Shown here: positions 27,797 through 35,335 of the stretch, one piece after another
Position numbering within the stretch: the first letter of the stretch is position 1
Layout: every line of letters starts with the position of its first letter
Assembly: GCA_002733765.1 (NCBI GenBank)
Contig: NVWU01000030.1
Span: 1 to 46,098, forward strand
From: Colwellia sp.
Lineage (GTDB): Bacteria; Pseudomonadota; Gammaproteobacteria; Enterobacterales; Alteromonadaceae
Direction of reading: 5' to 3'
Length of the DNA stretch: 46,098 nucleotides
The notes under the pieces: generated by a model
The model's database searches: none
Seen by the model: the letters and a program-made list of their open reading frames with translations, nothing else
What the model was told of the DNA's origin: nothing
Made by a program: the position numbers and the translations under genes

Positions 27797-28162
27797 TTAC
27801 TTTTTATCTGCACCTGGCCGTGTTTTATGACAACTCCACGGAATATGCTCAGCATTATCTTTCACATTTTGATCGACAAATTTATAGTAATCTTCCTTAA
27901 CATGATTCCACCAAGTATCAGCGACATCGGCATCATGCTTTTTAATAATGTTTTCAATGCCCTCCAAGTTGATGTTTGATGCATCATAAGCTAAATGCAA
28001 TTCATGTGTTTCATCCTCAAAAGAAACGGCATCAATGCCAAATTTTTTATCAATTTCAGTTAATATCATCATTTTATTAACATCCGTAATTCCTGATAGC
28101 TTTAAAGTTCTTATTACCAAATTAATTTCTTTAACACCTACTCTGTGATCAAAGTCTGTCAT
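27797..28162 (-). CDS. HMA-like small protein without CxxC, in copper operon
   Basis: The 121-residue soluble protein has a first half with the beta-alpha-beta-beta-alpha-beta pattern of heavy-metal-associated (HMA) domains: a strand at EINLVIRTL, a helix, then AVSFEDETHELHLAY and a helix with GIENIIKKHDADV. It lacks the metal-binding CxxC of true HMA domains. The tail is rich in Trp, His and charged residues (TWWNHVKEDYYKF, then WSCHK with the only Cys). It is the last gene of the apparent merR-copA-cupredoxin operon, 37 bp after the cupredoxin gene. A metal-handling or chaperone-like role is inferred from the fold and context only. Confidence 0.65.
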   Translation of the reverse strand: MTDFDHRVGVKEINLVIRTLKLSGITDVNKMMILTEIDKKFGIDAVSFEDETHELHLAYDASNINLEGIENIIKKHDADVADTWWNHVKEDYYKFVDQNVKDNAEHIPWSCHKTRPGADKK

Positions 28163-28199
28163 GATATTCTCCTATAAAAGTGATTTAACTGTGTGCTTA

Positions 28200-28565
28200 T
28201 TACTTAACAACTATACTTCCGTTATACATTTTCATTTGACAATGAAAACTATATTCACCTTTTTTCATTGTTGGTAATGTAACAATAAATGGTTTGTCTA
28301 ACGGCAATTCCGCACTAACATCTAAATCAGGAAATAATACCGTTGAAGCGCATGGACTAGCATCTTTACGGATAAAGCGTAGGCGAATAGCACTGTTTTC
28401 ATTAAGTGATATATTGGCAGGTTGATACACGCCGTCTTCAACAACAATGGTAATTTCATTATCACTCACAGCTTCTTTAATTTGCATAGCTTTTGGTTTA
28501 TATAACCAAAACCACCAAATTATTAGGCCTATTAAGCCAAGGCCTATCACATTTACAATGAGCAT
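28200..28565 (-). CDS. Membrane-anchored cupredoxin-domain protein
   Basis: The 121-residue protein has one N-terminal membrane helix (residues 3-22) and a small cupredoxin fold in the periplasm (about 37-121). The likely copper ligands are visible as Cys72 (PCASTV), His108, Cys109 and Met111/Met113 (FHCQMKM), the arrangement of the Cupredoxin_1 family often encoded or fused with CopA. It could accept copper exported by CopA or hold it for other periplasmic carriers. It follows copA by 44 bp on the same strand and precedes the HMA-like gene, so it is probably in the same transcript. Confidence 0.85.
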   Translation of the reverse strand: MLIVNVIGLGLIGLIIWWFWLYKPKAMQIKEAVSDNEITIVVEDGVYQPANISLNENSAIRLRFIRKDASPCASTVLFPDLDVSAELPLDKPFIVTLPTMKKGEYSFHCQMKMYNGSIVVK

Positions 28566-28609
28566 CTCGCTCTCCTTTTTCTTTCTTTGCTACAAATAGC
28601 CAGAAACAA

Positions 28610-30910
28610 TTAATGATCTTGTGGTTTAAAAAAACGTAATCGATTAGCATTACTAACCACGGTTAATGACGAAAAAGCCATGGCCGCACCCGCGATAACA
28701 GGACTAAGTAATAAACCAAAAAATGGATATAAAATACCGGCAGCAAATGGTACTCCCGCAAGGTTATAAATAAACGCGCCAAAAAGATTCTGCTTAATAT
28801 TCGCTAATGTTGCTTTACTCACCGCAATAGCATCTGCCAAGCCATGTAATGAACCACGCATTAAAGTGATATCAGCACTTTCGATAGCGACATCAGTGCC
28901 AGTGCCAATAGCAAAACCGACATTAGCAAGTGCTAAGGCGGGAGCATCATTAATACCATCTCCAGTCATTCCAACAATTTCACCTTGCGCTTGTAACTGA
29001 GCAATTTTAGCCGATTTATCTTCTGGCAGTACTTCAGCAAAAAACTCTGTTATACCCACTTTATCAGCAACGGCTTTGGCGGTAGCTTTATTATCCCCAG
29101 TTAGCATGACCACACGAATACCGTTATCTTGTAAGCGTTTAATCGCAGAAATAGAGTCTCCTTTAATGGGATCGGCTACGGCAATGAGTGCTACTAATTC
29201 GCCATTAACGGCAAAGTACATCGGTGTTTTTGCCTCACTTGCCATCGTTTGAGCTGAAATTATAATTTCTTTCGTTAAGGTAATATTTTGTTCTACCATT
29301 AATTTTTTATTACCAAAAACTAATTTGTTATTGTCAACAATTCCTTCTACACCCCGTCCAGCAAGTGCTTTAAAAACTTCAACTTTATTTAAGGATAGTT
29401 TTTTCTCATTAGCCGACTCAACAATAGCTTGTGCCAACGGATGTTCAGAGCCCGCTTCTAAACTTGCCACCAAGCTTAAAATTCTATTTTCATCTAACTC
29501 ACTAAACACATGAATATCAGTTACTTTAGGGGCACCTAAAGTAATGGTGCCGGTTTTATCTAACACCATGGCGGTAATTTTAGAAGACGTTTGTAACGCT
29601 TCACCATTGCGAATAAGTACCCCTGCTTCGGCAGCTTTGCCAACGCCTACCATCACCGACATTGGCGTTGCTAAACCTAAAGCACAAGGACAAGCGATAA
29701 TTAATACAGTGGTCGCTGACACTACCGCAAAAGCAATTCTAGGATCGGGACCAAAATTAAGCCAAATAAGCGCACTAGCGATGGCAATAATCATGATCAC
29801 TGGCACAAAATATGCTGAAATAACATCTGCCAAACGGCCAATGGGCGGCTTAGAATTTTGTGCACGTTTCACCATATTAATAATTTGAGCAAGCGCGGTA
29901 TCTTTACCAACACGCGTTGCTTTAAAAATAATAGAGCCAATTTTATTGATGGTGCCGGCAACTACTTCATCACCCTTGATTTTTTGAACCGGCATAGGCT
30001 CACCCGTTAACATTGATTCATCAATAGAGGTTGAACCTTCGACCACAACCCCATCAACAGGAATTCGCTCTCCTGGGCGTACTCGAACAACATCGTTTAG
30101 CTGTACTTTTTCTATTGCTATATCAATTTCTTGTCGCTTACCCTGTGAGTCACGAATAACTCTTGCCGTTTTAGCCTGTAAGCCAATTAACCGTTTAATG
30201 GCTTCACTTGTACGGCCTCGCGCTTTAACTTCAAGTGCTAAACCAAGGTTGATTAAACCTATAATCATCGCCGTCGCCTCAAAGTAAACATGTCGTGCCA
30301 TTTCCGGTACAATAGTAGGGTTAATAACCACCACCATAGAATATAACCAAGCGGTTCCTGTACCTAACGCAATCAAAGTATCCATATTGGCACTATGGTT
30401 GATAAATGATTTATATGCGCCAATATAAAAATGCTTACCGGCAAAATACATTACCGCTGCACACATTAAACCGATGAATAACCATACGCTACGCTCAAGC
30501 GCAGAGTTAACTGTCATAGGGCCACCCAGTAAACTATAAATCATCAACGGCATACCTAAACCTAAACCGACCCACATTTGTAGCATCAATTTTTGATAAT
30601 ATTTTCTCTCGGCAATTTCTTTTTCATCCAGTAGCTCTTCATCACTACTGTCTTGGGCACTTTTTGCGTTATAGCCGATAGACTCTATTGCTTGTATTAG
30701 TAGGGCTGAGTCAACACTCTTATTGTCTATAAAAGTAACGGTTACCGTTCTTAAAGCAAAGTTCATTTCAGCATTTTGTACCTCGTTCAGCTCACTTAAA
30801 ACCATTTCTATTTTTCCAACACAACTGGCGCACCCTGCCCCTTCAATAATAAGCTCTAAGGTGTTTAACTTTGTTGTTAATGACTTTTTTTTAGACAGTG
30901 ATTTTTTCAT
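28610..30910 (-). CDS. copA: Copper-exporting P1B-type ATPase
   Basis: CopA exports Cu(I) from the cytoplasm with ATP. The 766-residue protein has one N-terminal HMA domain with CASC at residues 27-30. Eight membrane helices, the actuator loop TGE (302-304), the ion-channel motif CPC (407-409), the phosphorylation site DKTGT (451-455), the HP motif SEHPLA (488-493) and the hinge [11 protein letters not shown] are all present. The last helices carry the YN and MxxSS residues that define Cu(I)-specific P1B-1 pumps. A clear ribosome site (GGAGGAA) precedes the ATG. It follows the merR gene by 69 bp and heads a cupredoxin and HMA-like pair, forming a copper-tolerance operon. Confidence 0.96.
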   Translation of the reverse strand: MKKSLSKKKSLTTKLNTLELIIEGAGCASCVGKIEMVLSELNEVQNAEMNFALRTVTVTFIDNKSVDSALLIQAIESIGYNAKSAQDSSDEELLDEKEIAERKYYQKLMLQMWVGLGLGMPLMIYSLLGGPMTVNSALERSVWLFIGLMCAAVMYFAGKHFYIGAYKSFINHSANMDTLIALGTGTAWLYSMVVVINPTIVPEMARHVYFEATAMIIGLINLGLALEVKARGRTSEAIKRLIGLQAKTARVIRDSQGKRQEIDIAIEKVQLNDVVRVRPGERIPVDGVVVEGSTSIDESMLTGEPMPVQKIKGDEVVAGTINKIGSIIFKATRVGKDTALAQIINMVKRAQNSKPPIGRLADVISAYFVPVIMIIAIASALIWLNFGPDPRIAFAVVSATTVLIIACPCALGLATPMSVMVGVGKAAEAGVLIRNGEALQTSSKITAMVLDKTGTITLGAPKVTDIHVFSELDENRILSLVASLEAGSEHPLAQAIVESANEKKLSLNKVEVFKALAGRGVEGIVDNNKLVFGNKKLMVEQNITLTKEIIISAQTMASEAKTPMYFAVNGELVALIAVADPIKGDSISAIKRLQDNGIRVVMLTGDNKATAKAVADKVGITEFFAEVLPEDKSAKIAQLQAQGEIVGMTGDGINDAPALALANVGFAIGTGTDVAIESADITLMRGSLHGLADAIAVSKATLANIKQNLFGAFIYNLAGVPFAAGILYPFFGLLLSPVIAGAAMAFSSLTVVSNANRLRFFKPQDH

Positions 30911-30943
30911 TTATTCCTCCATAACCGACCGTGAATGATATTT

Positions 30944-30990
30944 ATACCAATTGAAGTAATGAATAGATCATTCATTACTTCATTTGGTAT
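30944..30990. repeat. Dispersed palindromic repeat, copy 2 (overlaps merR 3' end)
   Basis: A 47-bp nearly perfect palindrome begins ATACCAATTGAAGTAATGAAT and ends with its complement (20 of 21 arm positions pair). Length and end sequences match the copy at 13194-13241. Its right arm supplies the merR stop codon and the last codons. It lies between merR and copA and could attenuate or process the transcript. Confidence 0.75.
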
Positions 30991-31402
30991 TAGTTAACTC
31001 ATCAGAAAAACCTTCAATTAAATGACAAATCATATCGCTAGTAGGTGCTTTGTTCGGTTTATCTTGCCAATCTACTATTGCTGACTGTAATCGGTTTCTT
31101 AAGGCTAATGTTTTTTGAAATTGACGTTCTGTTTCAATTAATTTTTTCTCTATTAATGCTCTGACTAATTCACAAGCACTGTGACCTTGATCGGCTTCAC
31201 TCAAGATTTTTGCTATATCATTAACAGAAAAACCTAAATGCCGAGCACTTACAATAAAGCTCAGCCTTTTTTGATCTTTCACGCTATAAGATTTATAACC
31301 ATTATCAACATTTTTAAGGGGAGACAAAAAACCATTTCGGGTATAATACCTAACAGTATCTGCGGTAATCATTAGATTTTCTGCTAGTTCATTTACTTTC
31401 AT
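30980..31402 (-). CDS. MerR-family metal-responsive regulator
   Basis: The product has the MerR N-terminal winged helix (MKVNELAENLMITADTVRYY), a dimerisation coiled coil and a short metal-binding tail. The start is set at 31402 because GGAGTC lies just before this ATG; a GTG at 31420 would add six residues. With that start the protein has 140 residues. Cys77 (HSAC) aligns with the first metal Cys of MerR/ZntR, and Cys126 (ICHLIEG) aligns with the last one. The middle Cys of the loop is missing, and His127 may replace it. The metal is therefore not certain; location beside copA points to copper. A MerR-type promoter lies just upstream, so it is probably autoregulated. Confidence 0.88.
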   Translation of the reverse strand: MKVNELAENLMITADTVRYYTRNGFLSPLKNVDNGYKSYSVKDQKRLSFIVSARHLGFSVNDIAKILSEADQGHSACELVRALIEKKLIETERQFQKTLALRNRLQSAIVDWQDKPNKAPTSDMICHLIEGFSDELTNTK

Positions 31403-31456
31403 TTTGACTCCATGAAACACTGGCTATTACTTAAGTTCGCTTTGGTGAACGATTTA

Positions 31457-31487
31457 AGCTTACACCTATGTCTAACACACAGGTCAA
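31457..31487 (-). promoter_or_regulatory. MerR-type promoter/operator for merR-copA operon
   Basis: On the minus strand TTGACC (31487-31482) and TAAGCT (31462-31457) are separated by exactly 19 bp, the over-long spacer typical of promoters that MerR-family activators distort. The spacer holds a dyad: ACCT then TGT, mirrored by ACA then AGGT (outer arms at 31481-31484 and 31463-31466). Transcription would start near 31450 and read into merR at 31402, then copA. Confidence 0.75.
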
Positions 31488-31617
31488 GTATTCATTAATA
31501 TTATTTGATAAGCATGTAAAATAAAGTAGCGGTTATAAATAATTGATATATTTAATTTTTTCAAATGCTTTGAATTACCTAAAATATAATCTAAAACATC
31601 ACCTTGAGGGGCAATAA

Positions 31618-32316
31618 ATGCCTAATCGTCTTCAACAATATTGCTTGTTTAGCTTTATTATTTTACTTGCCTTAGGCTTACCTCTTGAGGCTTTTGCACA
31701 CGGTGTTGATGAGAATACCCGTGCATTTTTACAACAAAATACCGGTATGCAAATTACACCCTTTTTGTATATCGGCGCTAAACATATGATCACAGGCTAT
31801 GATCATCTATTGTTTTTAGTCGGCGTATTGTTTTTTTTATACCGTAGCCGTGATGTCTTACTTTATGTCAGCATGTTTACCCTAGGACATAGTTTAACCT
31901 TACTTTTTGGTGTCATTGGCGATGTTCAAGTTAATGCGTATTTAATTGATGCAATCATAGGATTGTCAGTAGTTTACAAAGGTTTTGATAATTTAGGAGG
32001 CTTTAAATCTATATTTGGTAAGTCGCCCAATGCAAAATTAGCCGTGCTGATATTCGGACTTTTCCACGGCTTCGGTTTAGCCACTAAATTACAAGAATTT
32101 CAATTACCTGAAGACGGCTTAATTGCGAATTTAATTGCTTTTAATATTGGTGTTGAATTAGGGCAGTTCACGGCTCTAGCATTCATTTTACTCATGATTA
32201 ATTTCTGGCGTAAACACAGCAGTTTTACTCAATTTGCCAAGGCTACTAACTGCTTACTGATGAGTGCTGGGTTTATGTTGATGGGTTACCAGTTAACGGG
32301 TTATTTTATTAGTTAA
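31618..32316 (+). CDS. HupE/UreJ-family membrane protein
   Basis: This 232-residue membrane protein has an N-terminal signal-like helix ending in AFAHG, then about six membrane helices. It carries the conserved HupE/UreJ_2 motifs GYDHLLFLVGVLFFL, FTLGHSLTL, FGLFHGFGLA and FNIGVELGQ, with His residues inside the membrane suggesting metal binding. HupE and UreJ are nickel or cobalt permeases linked to hydrogenase or urease, but this subgroup is often found without either and its metal is not fixed. It is divergent from merR-copA and precedes a membrane-anchored partner gene by 53 bp. A metal-transport role is inferred. Confidence 0.82.
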   Translation: MPNRLQQYCLFSFIILLALGLPLEAFAHGVDENTRAFLQQNTGMQITPFLYIGAKHMITGYDHLLFLVGVLFFLYRSRDVLLYVSMFTLGHSLTLLFGVIGDVQVNAYLIDAIIGLSVVYKGFDNLGGFKSIFGKSPNAKLAVLIFGLFHGFGLATKLQEFQLPEDGLIANLIAFNIGVELGQFTALAFILLMINFWRKHSSFTQFAKATNCLLMSAGFMLMGYQLTGYFIS

Positions 32317-32369
32317 CCTAGACAACAATTAGTAAATTGAATTTATAAACAGAAATTAGAGATAGATTT

Positions 32370-32912
32370 ATGCAACAACAAACCATTACACTAACCAAAG
32401 CAACACTTTTCAAATACACCCTATTTAGCATGATTTTCGCTGTCATTACCTTAATCACCGTTATACTGCCTGCTGAATACAATATTGATCCTACCGGTAT
32501 TGGTCATACCTTAGGCTTAACCGTATTTAACAAGGGAGAGAAAAGCATTACCACGCCCTCTTCATTAGAAAAAATATCTGAGAACGCGAATAAGGCTGTT
32601 AAAACAATTAAAATAATGGTTCCTGCACAAAGTGGTGTTGAATATAAATTTACTATGCAGCAATATCAAAAGCTAACTTACCAATGGGTAACTAATGATG
32701 CAGCGTTGTACTTTGATTTACACGGCGAACCAGAAGGCGACACCACCGGTTATTTTGAAAGTTATGCCATAGCAACATTAAATAGTATGAAAGGTAGTTT
32801 CACAGCCCCATTTTCAGGCGTTCATGGCTGGTATTGGAACAACACATCAAATACCCCCGTGATTATTCAATTAACCATTCAAGGTGACTACACAAAACAC
32901 GGCCTAAAGTAG
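32370..32912 (+). CDS. Membrane-anchored hypothetical partner of the HupE-like protein
   Basis: The 180-residue protein has one N-terminal membrane helix (about residues 13-35) and a periplasmic domain that looks mostly beta. Conserved-looking elements are PAEYNIDPTGIGHTLGL just after the helix, a FTMQQYQKLTYQW segment, DLHGEP, and a late GVHGWYWNN motif. Proteins of this type are annotated as transmembrane anchor proteins and commonly accompany HupE/UreJ_2 genes. It follows that gene by 53 bp on the same strand and is likely cotranscribed. The several His and Trp residues could bind metal; the function is unknown. Confidence 0.72.
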   Translation: MQQQTITLTKATLFKYTLFSMIFAVITLITVILPAEYNIDPTGIGHTLGLTVFNKGEKSITTPSSLEKISENANKAVKTIKIMVPAQSGVEYKFTMQQYQKLTYQWVTNDAALYFDLHGEPEGDTTGYFESYAIATLNSMKGSFTAPFSGVHGWYWNNTSNTPVIIQLTIQGDYTKHGLK

Positions 32913-32990
32913 TTTACCCCACTATGTCAGGCCAAGATTAGCCTGATCGTAATCAAACATTAAGTACTATATTTAACAAGAGTAGAACAA

Positions 32991-33542
32991 ATGAATTCAG
33001 TAATGCAACTTAGTAAAAAAGATATTAGAAAAAATAAACCTACTCGAGATGAATACTTAAATCAGCCTAAACTCCCTCTGATACTGGTATTAGATAATGT
33101 CACTAATAGCTATAATGTTGGTGCTTTTATTCGCTTAGCTGATGCATTCGCTATTGAAAAAATTATTGTTTGTGGTGCGCTAACTATTTCAGATAAAAAA
33201 CTAAAAAAAGCATCTAGAAATGAAGCTAAATGGGTTTGCATTGAATATAGCGACAGTACCACCTCAAGCTTACAAAGCTTATTAGATGAAGGGCATACTA
33301 TTTTTAGTGTTGAACTATGTCATCAGTCAGTTGACTATAAAGCTGTTGCTTACACTTCTCCTTGCGTTTTGGTATTAGGAAATGAACGCAAAGGCGTGAG
33401 TGAAGCTGCATTACAACTAAGTCATCATCAAATACACATTCCCATGTTTGGTATGGGGAATTCTTTGAATGTTTCAACCGCTGGCGCTATTGTGTTAGCA
33501 GAGTGTACTAGCCAGATTCGTAAGACAATCATCACGCAATAA
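32991..33542 (+). CDS. SPOUT-family (TrmH/SpoU) RNA methyltransferase
   Basis: The 183-residue protein has the three SpoU motifs: NSYNVGAFIRLADAF (motif 1, with Asn and Arg), LVLGNERKGVSE (motif 2) and IPMFGMGNSLNVSTAGAIVL (motif 3, Ser-Leu-Asn-Val-Ser). These form the knotted SAM-binding site that 2'-O-methylates ribose in tRNA or rRNA. It is short because it lacks an N-terminal L30-like domain. The exact RNA target cannot be told. The second Met at codon 5 is an alternative start. It lies 79 bp after the anchor-protein gene on the same strand. Confidence 0.9.
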   Translation: MNSVMQLSKKDIRKNKPTRDEYLNQPKLPLILVLDNVTNSYNVGAFIRLADAFAIEKIIVCGALTISDKKLKKASRNEAKWVCIEYSDSTTSSLQSLLDEGHTIFSVELCHQSVDYKAVAYTSPCVLVLGNERKGVSEAALQLSHHQIHIPMFGMGNSLNVSTAGAIVLAECTSQIRKTIITQ

Positions 33543-33578
33543 CAAGCGCTAAAAAATCAATAATTATTGACGCCTATT

Positions 33579-33627
33579 TTACCTTTGAATTAAACTTGCT
33601 CAAAATTAAGGTGTACTCCAAAGGTAA
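33579..33627. repeat. Inverted repeat after the methyltransferase gene
   Basis: A 9-bp perfect inverted repeat (TTACCTTTG at 33579-33587, CAAAGGTAA at 33619-33627) encloses 31 bp in the gap before argJ. It has no T run and could be a small dispersed repeat or a structured leader element. Confidence 0.4.
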
Positions 33628-33684
33628 TATTGAAACTTATTTAGCTATTCCTGCTGAAAAGATTGTTTTATGAAGAATATTGCT

Positions 33685-33702
33685 TTTGCATAAAAAATCA
33701 TA
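33685..33702. promoter_or_regulatory. Candidate ArgR box upstream of argJ
   Basis: TGCATAAAAAATCA at 33687-33700 agrees with 12 of 14 core positions of the ArgR operator consensus (TGAATWWWWATTCA). It lies 43 bp before the argJ start, where arginine-dependent repression would be expected. A convincing second box beside it was not found, so this is a candidate only. Confidence 0.4.
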
Positions 33703-33745
33703 AAAGCGTAATATTTACCTACTTTTTTGTTATTAATAATTTTTT

Positions 33746-35005
33746 ATGCCTGTCAATTTACCTGAAATAAACCCTGCTTTACTCGCGCCAATTCAAGGCA
33801 TTCGCCTAGGCTGGGCCGAGTCTAATATTAAACAACCAAATCGTAAAGATTTACTCGTTATTGAAATTGCCAAAGGCAGTACAGTATCGGGCGTATTTAC
33901 CCAGAATCGCTTTTGTGCCGCGCCAGTAACATTATGTAAAAAACATTTAGTGACCGTGAAAAATAATGATAGAACGAGTATTAAAGCATTAGTGATCAAT
34001 ACGGGTAATGCCAACGCTGGCACGGGTGAACAAGGCATGTTAGATGCACAGACTACCTGTCAGAGTTTAGCTGAAATAATGGCTATTCCTGTTGAGTCTA
34101 TATTGCCTTTTTCAACGGGGGTGATTTTAGAGCATTTACCAATGAATAAGCTATTAGCAGGCTTACCACATGCCGTAGCTAATTTAACCACCAATAACTG
34201 GGCTGATGCTGCTTGGGCTATTATGACCACCGATGTTGCGCCAAAAGCCTATTCGACTACGGTACAAATTGGCACCGAACAGGTAACAATTACCGGTATA
34301 TCCAAGGGTGCAGGTATGATTCACCCTAATATGGCTACCATGTTAGGTTATATCGCCACTGATGCCAATATTACTCAGTCACTATTAGATGAAATAACAA
34401 AAGAAATAGCAGACTTATCTTTTAATTGTATTTCTGTTGACGGTGACACTTCTACTAATGACTCATTTATTGTTATTGCTACCGGAAAAAGCAAGACAGC
34501 CGTGATTAACGAACGTAACGATGAAGGCTTTAAGGCTATATATGATGCATTGCTTGAAACAGCGCAGTATTTGGCTAAAGCCATTGTGCGTGATGGCGAA
34601 GGTGCAACAAAATTTTTAACCATAACGGTTAAAGGTGCATTAAGCATTGAAGAAGCAAAAGCTATTGGTTTTTCTATCGGTAAAAGCCCATTAGTTAAAA
34701 CTGCAATGTTTGCTTCTGATCCCAACTTAGGCCGCGTACTTGCTGCTATTGGTTATGCCTCAAGAGAGTGTAAATCTTTAGATGATTTAGATACCGAACA
34801 ACTTGAACTTTATTTTGGTGAAGTATTAGTAGCTGAAAAAGGTGGCCGCGCCATAAATTATCAAGAAGAAGAAGGGCAAGCTATCATGAATGAAGCAGAA
34901 ATTGATATTACTGTGCAGCTTCATCGTGGTAATGAAGATGCTACTATATGGAGCTGCGACTTTAGTTATGATTACGTCAAAATTAATGCCGAATACAGAA
35001 CTTAA
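33746..35005 (+). CDS. argJ: Bifunctional glutamate N-acetyltransferase/ornithine acetyltransferase
   Basis: ArgJ moves the acetyl group from N-acetylornithine to glutamate, recycling it in arginine synthesis; bifunctional forms also use acetyl-CoA. The 419-residue precursor cleaves itself at the conserved ATML: Thr198 becomes the N-terminal nucleophile of the beta chain (KGAGMIHPNMATML). The oxyanion-hole pair is in the STGVI segment (123-127). The DGDTSTND motif and the C-terminal GEDATIW-like ending are also present (here GNEDATIW), with a final Tyr-Arg-Thr. Length is normal. It is a single gene here, with a candidate ArgR box upstream. The bifunctional or monofunctional state cannot be read from sequence. 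Confidence 0.96.
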   Translation: MPVNLPEINPALLAPIQGIRLGWAESNIKQPNRKDLLVIEIAKGSTVSGVFTQNRFCAAPVTLCKKHLVTVKNNDRTSIKALVINTGNANAGTGEQGMLDAQTTCQSLAEIMAIPVESILPFSTGVILEHLPMNKLLAGLPHAVANLTTNNWADAAWAIMTTDVAPKAYSTTVQIGTEQVTITGISKGAGMIHPNMATMLGYIATDANITQSLLDEITKEIADLSFNCISVDGDTSTNDSFIVIATGKSKTAVINERNDEGFKAIYDALLETAQYLAKAIVRDGEGATKFLTITVKGALSIEEAKAIGFSIGKSPLVKTAMFASDPNLGRVLAAIGYASRECKSLDDLDTEQLELYFGEVLVAEKGGRAINYQEEEGQAIMNEAEIDITVQLHRGNEDATIWSCDFSYDYVKINAEYRT

Positions 35006-35025
35006 CTAACACAATATTTTGGAGT

Positions 35026-35240
35026 TATTGCTATTCAGCTGTTCTAACAATTTGGCTATTCATATCATTAATATCTTCCATCAGTTGAATAGCCCGTACT
35101 GTACCCTAGGTAAATAAATTAACCATGTTTTCAATTTCTCTGGTGACTATTGTGTTCGCTAAGCCAGTGTTCCCATTTCATCTACGACCAAGGAAAAGCC
35201 GCGTACTTGCTTAGCAGTTAGTATCACTTCAAAGCACTCT
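35026..35240 (-). pseudogene. Eroded methyl-accepting chemotaxis protein fragment
   Basis: Translating the minus strand in pieces recovers the conserved hairpin tip and following helix of a chemoreceptor. From about 35238 the frame reads FEVILTAKQVRGFSLVVDEM then GTLA, aligning without gaps to the canonical [20 protein letters not shown] then RTLA. A stop and frame change follow, then TREIENMVNLF, another stop and MEDINDMNSQIVRTAE-stop-Q, matching the helix that ends QIATAAEEQ. Several in-frame stops and at least one frameshift show it is dead. It lies just downstream of the intact chemoreceptor gene on the same strand, so it may be the remains of a tandem copy. It accounts for most of the 330-bp gap after argJ. 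Confidence 0.8.
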
Positions 35241-35335
35241 TTTCAATTTCAATCATTTGAGATAAGAAATTTATAAAGTCAACTGATCTATCAGCGTTTA
35301 CTTATGGCACTCCATGTAAGTAAACGCCCACTTAT

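Noticed and set aside
31403..31420. GTG start for the MerR-family gene
   Set aside because: The ATG at 31402 has GGAGTC at the right distance and begins the conserved MerR domain directly.
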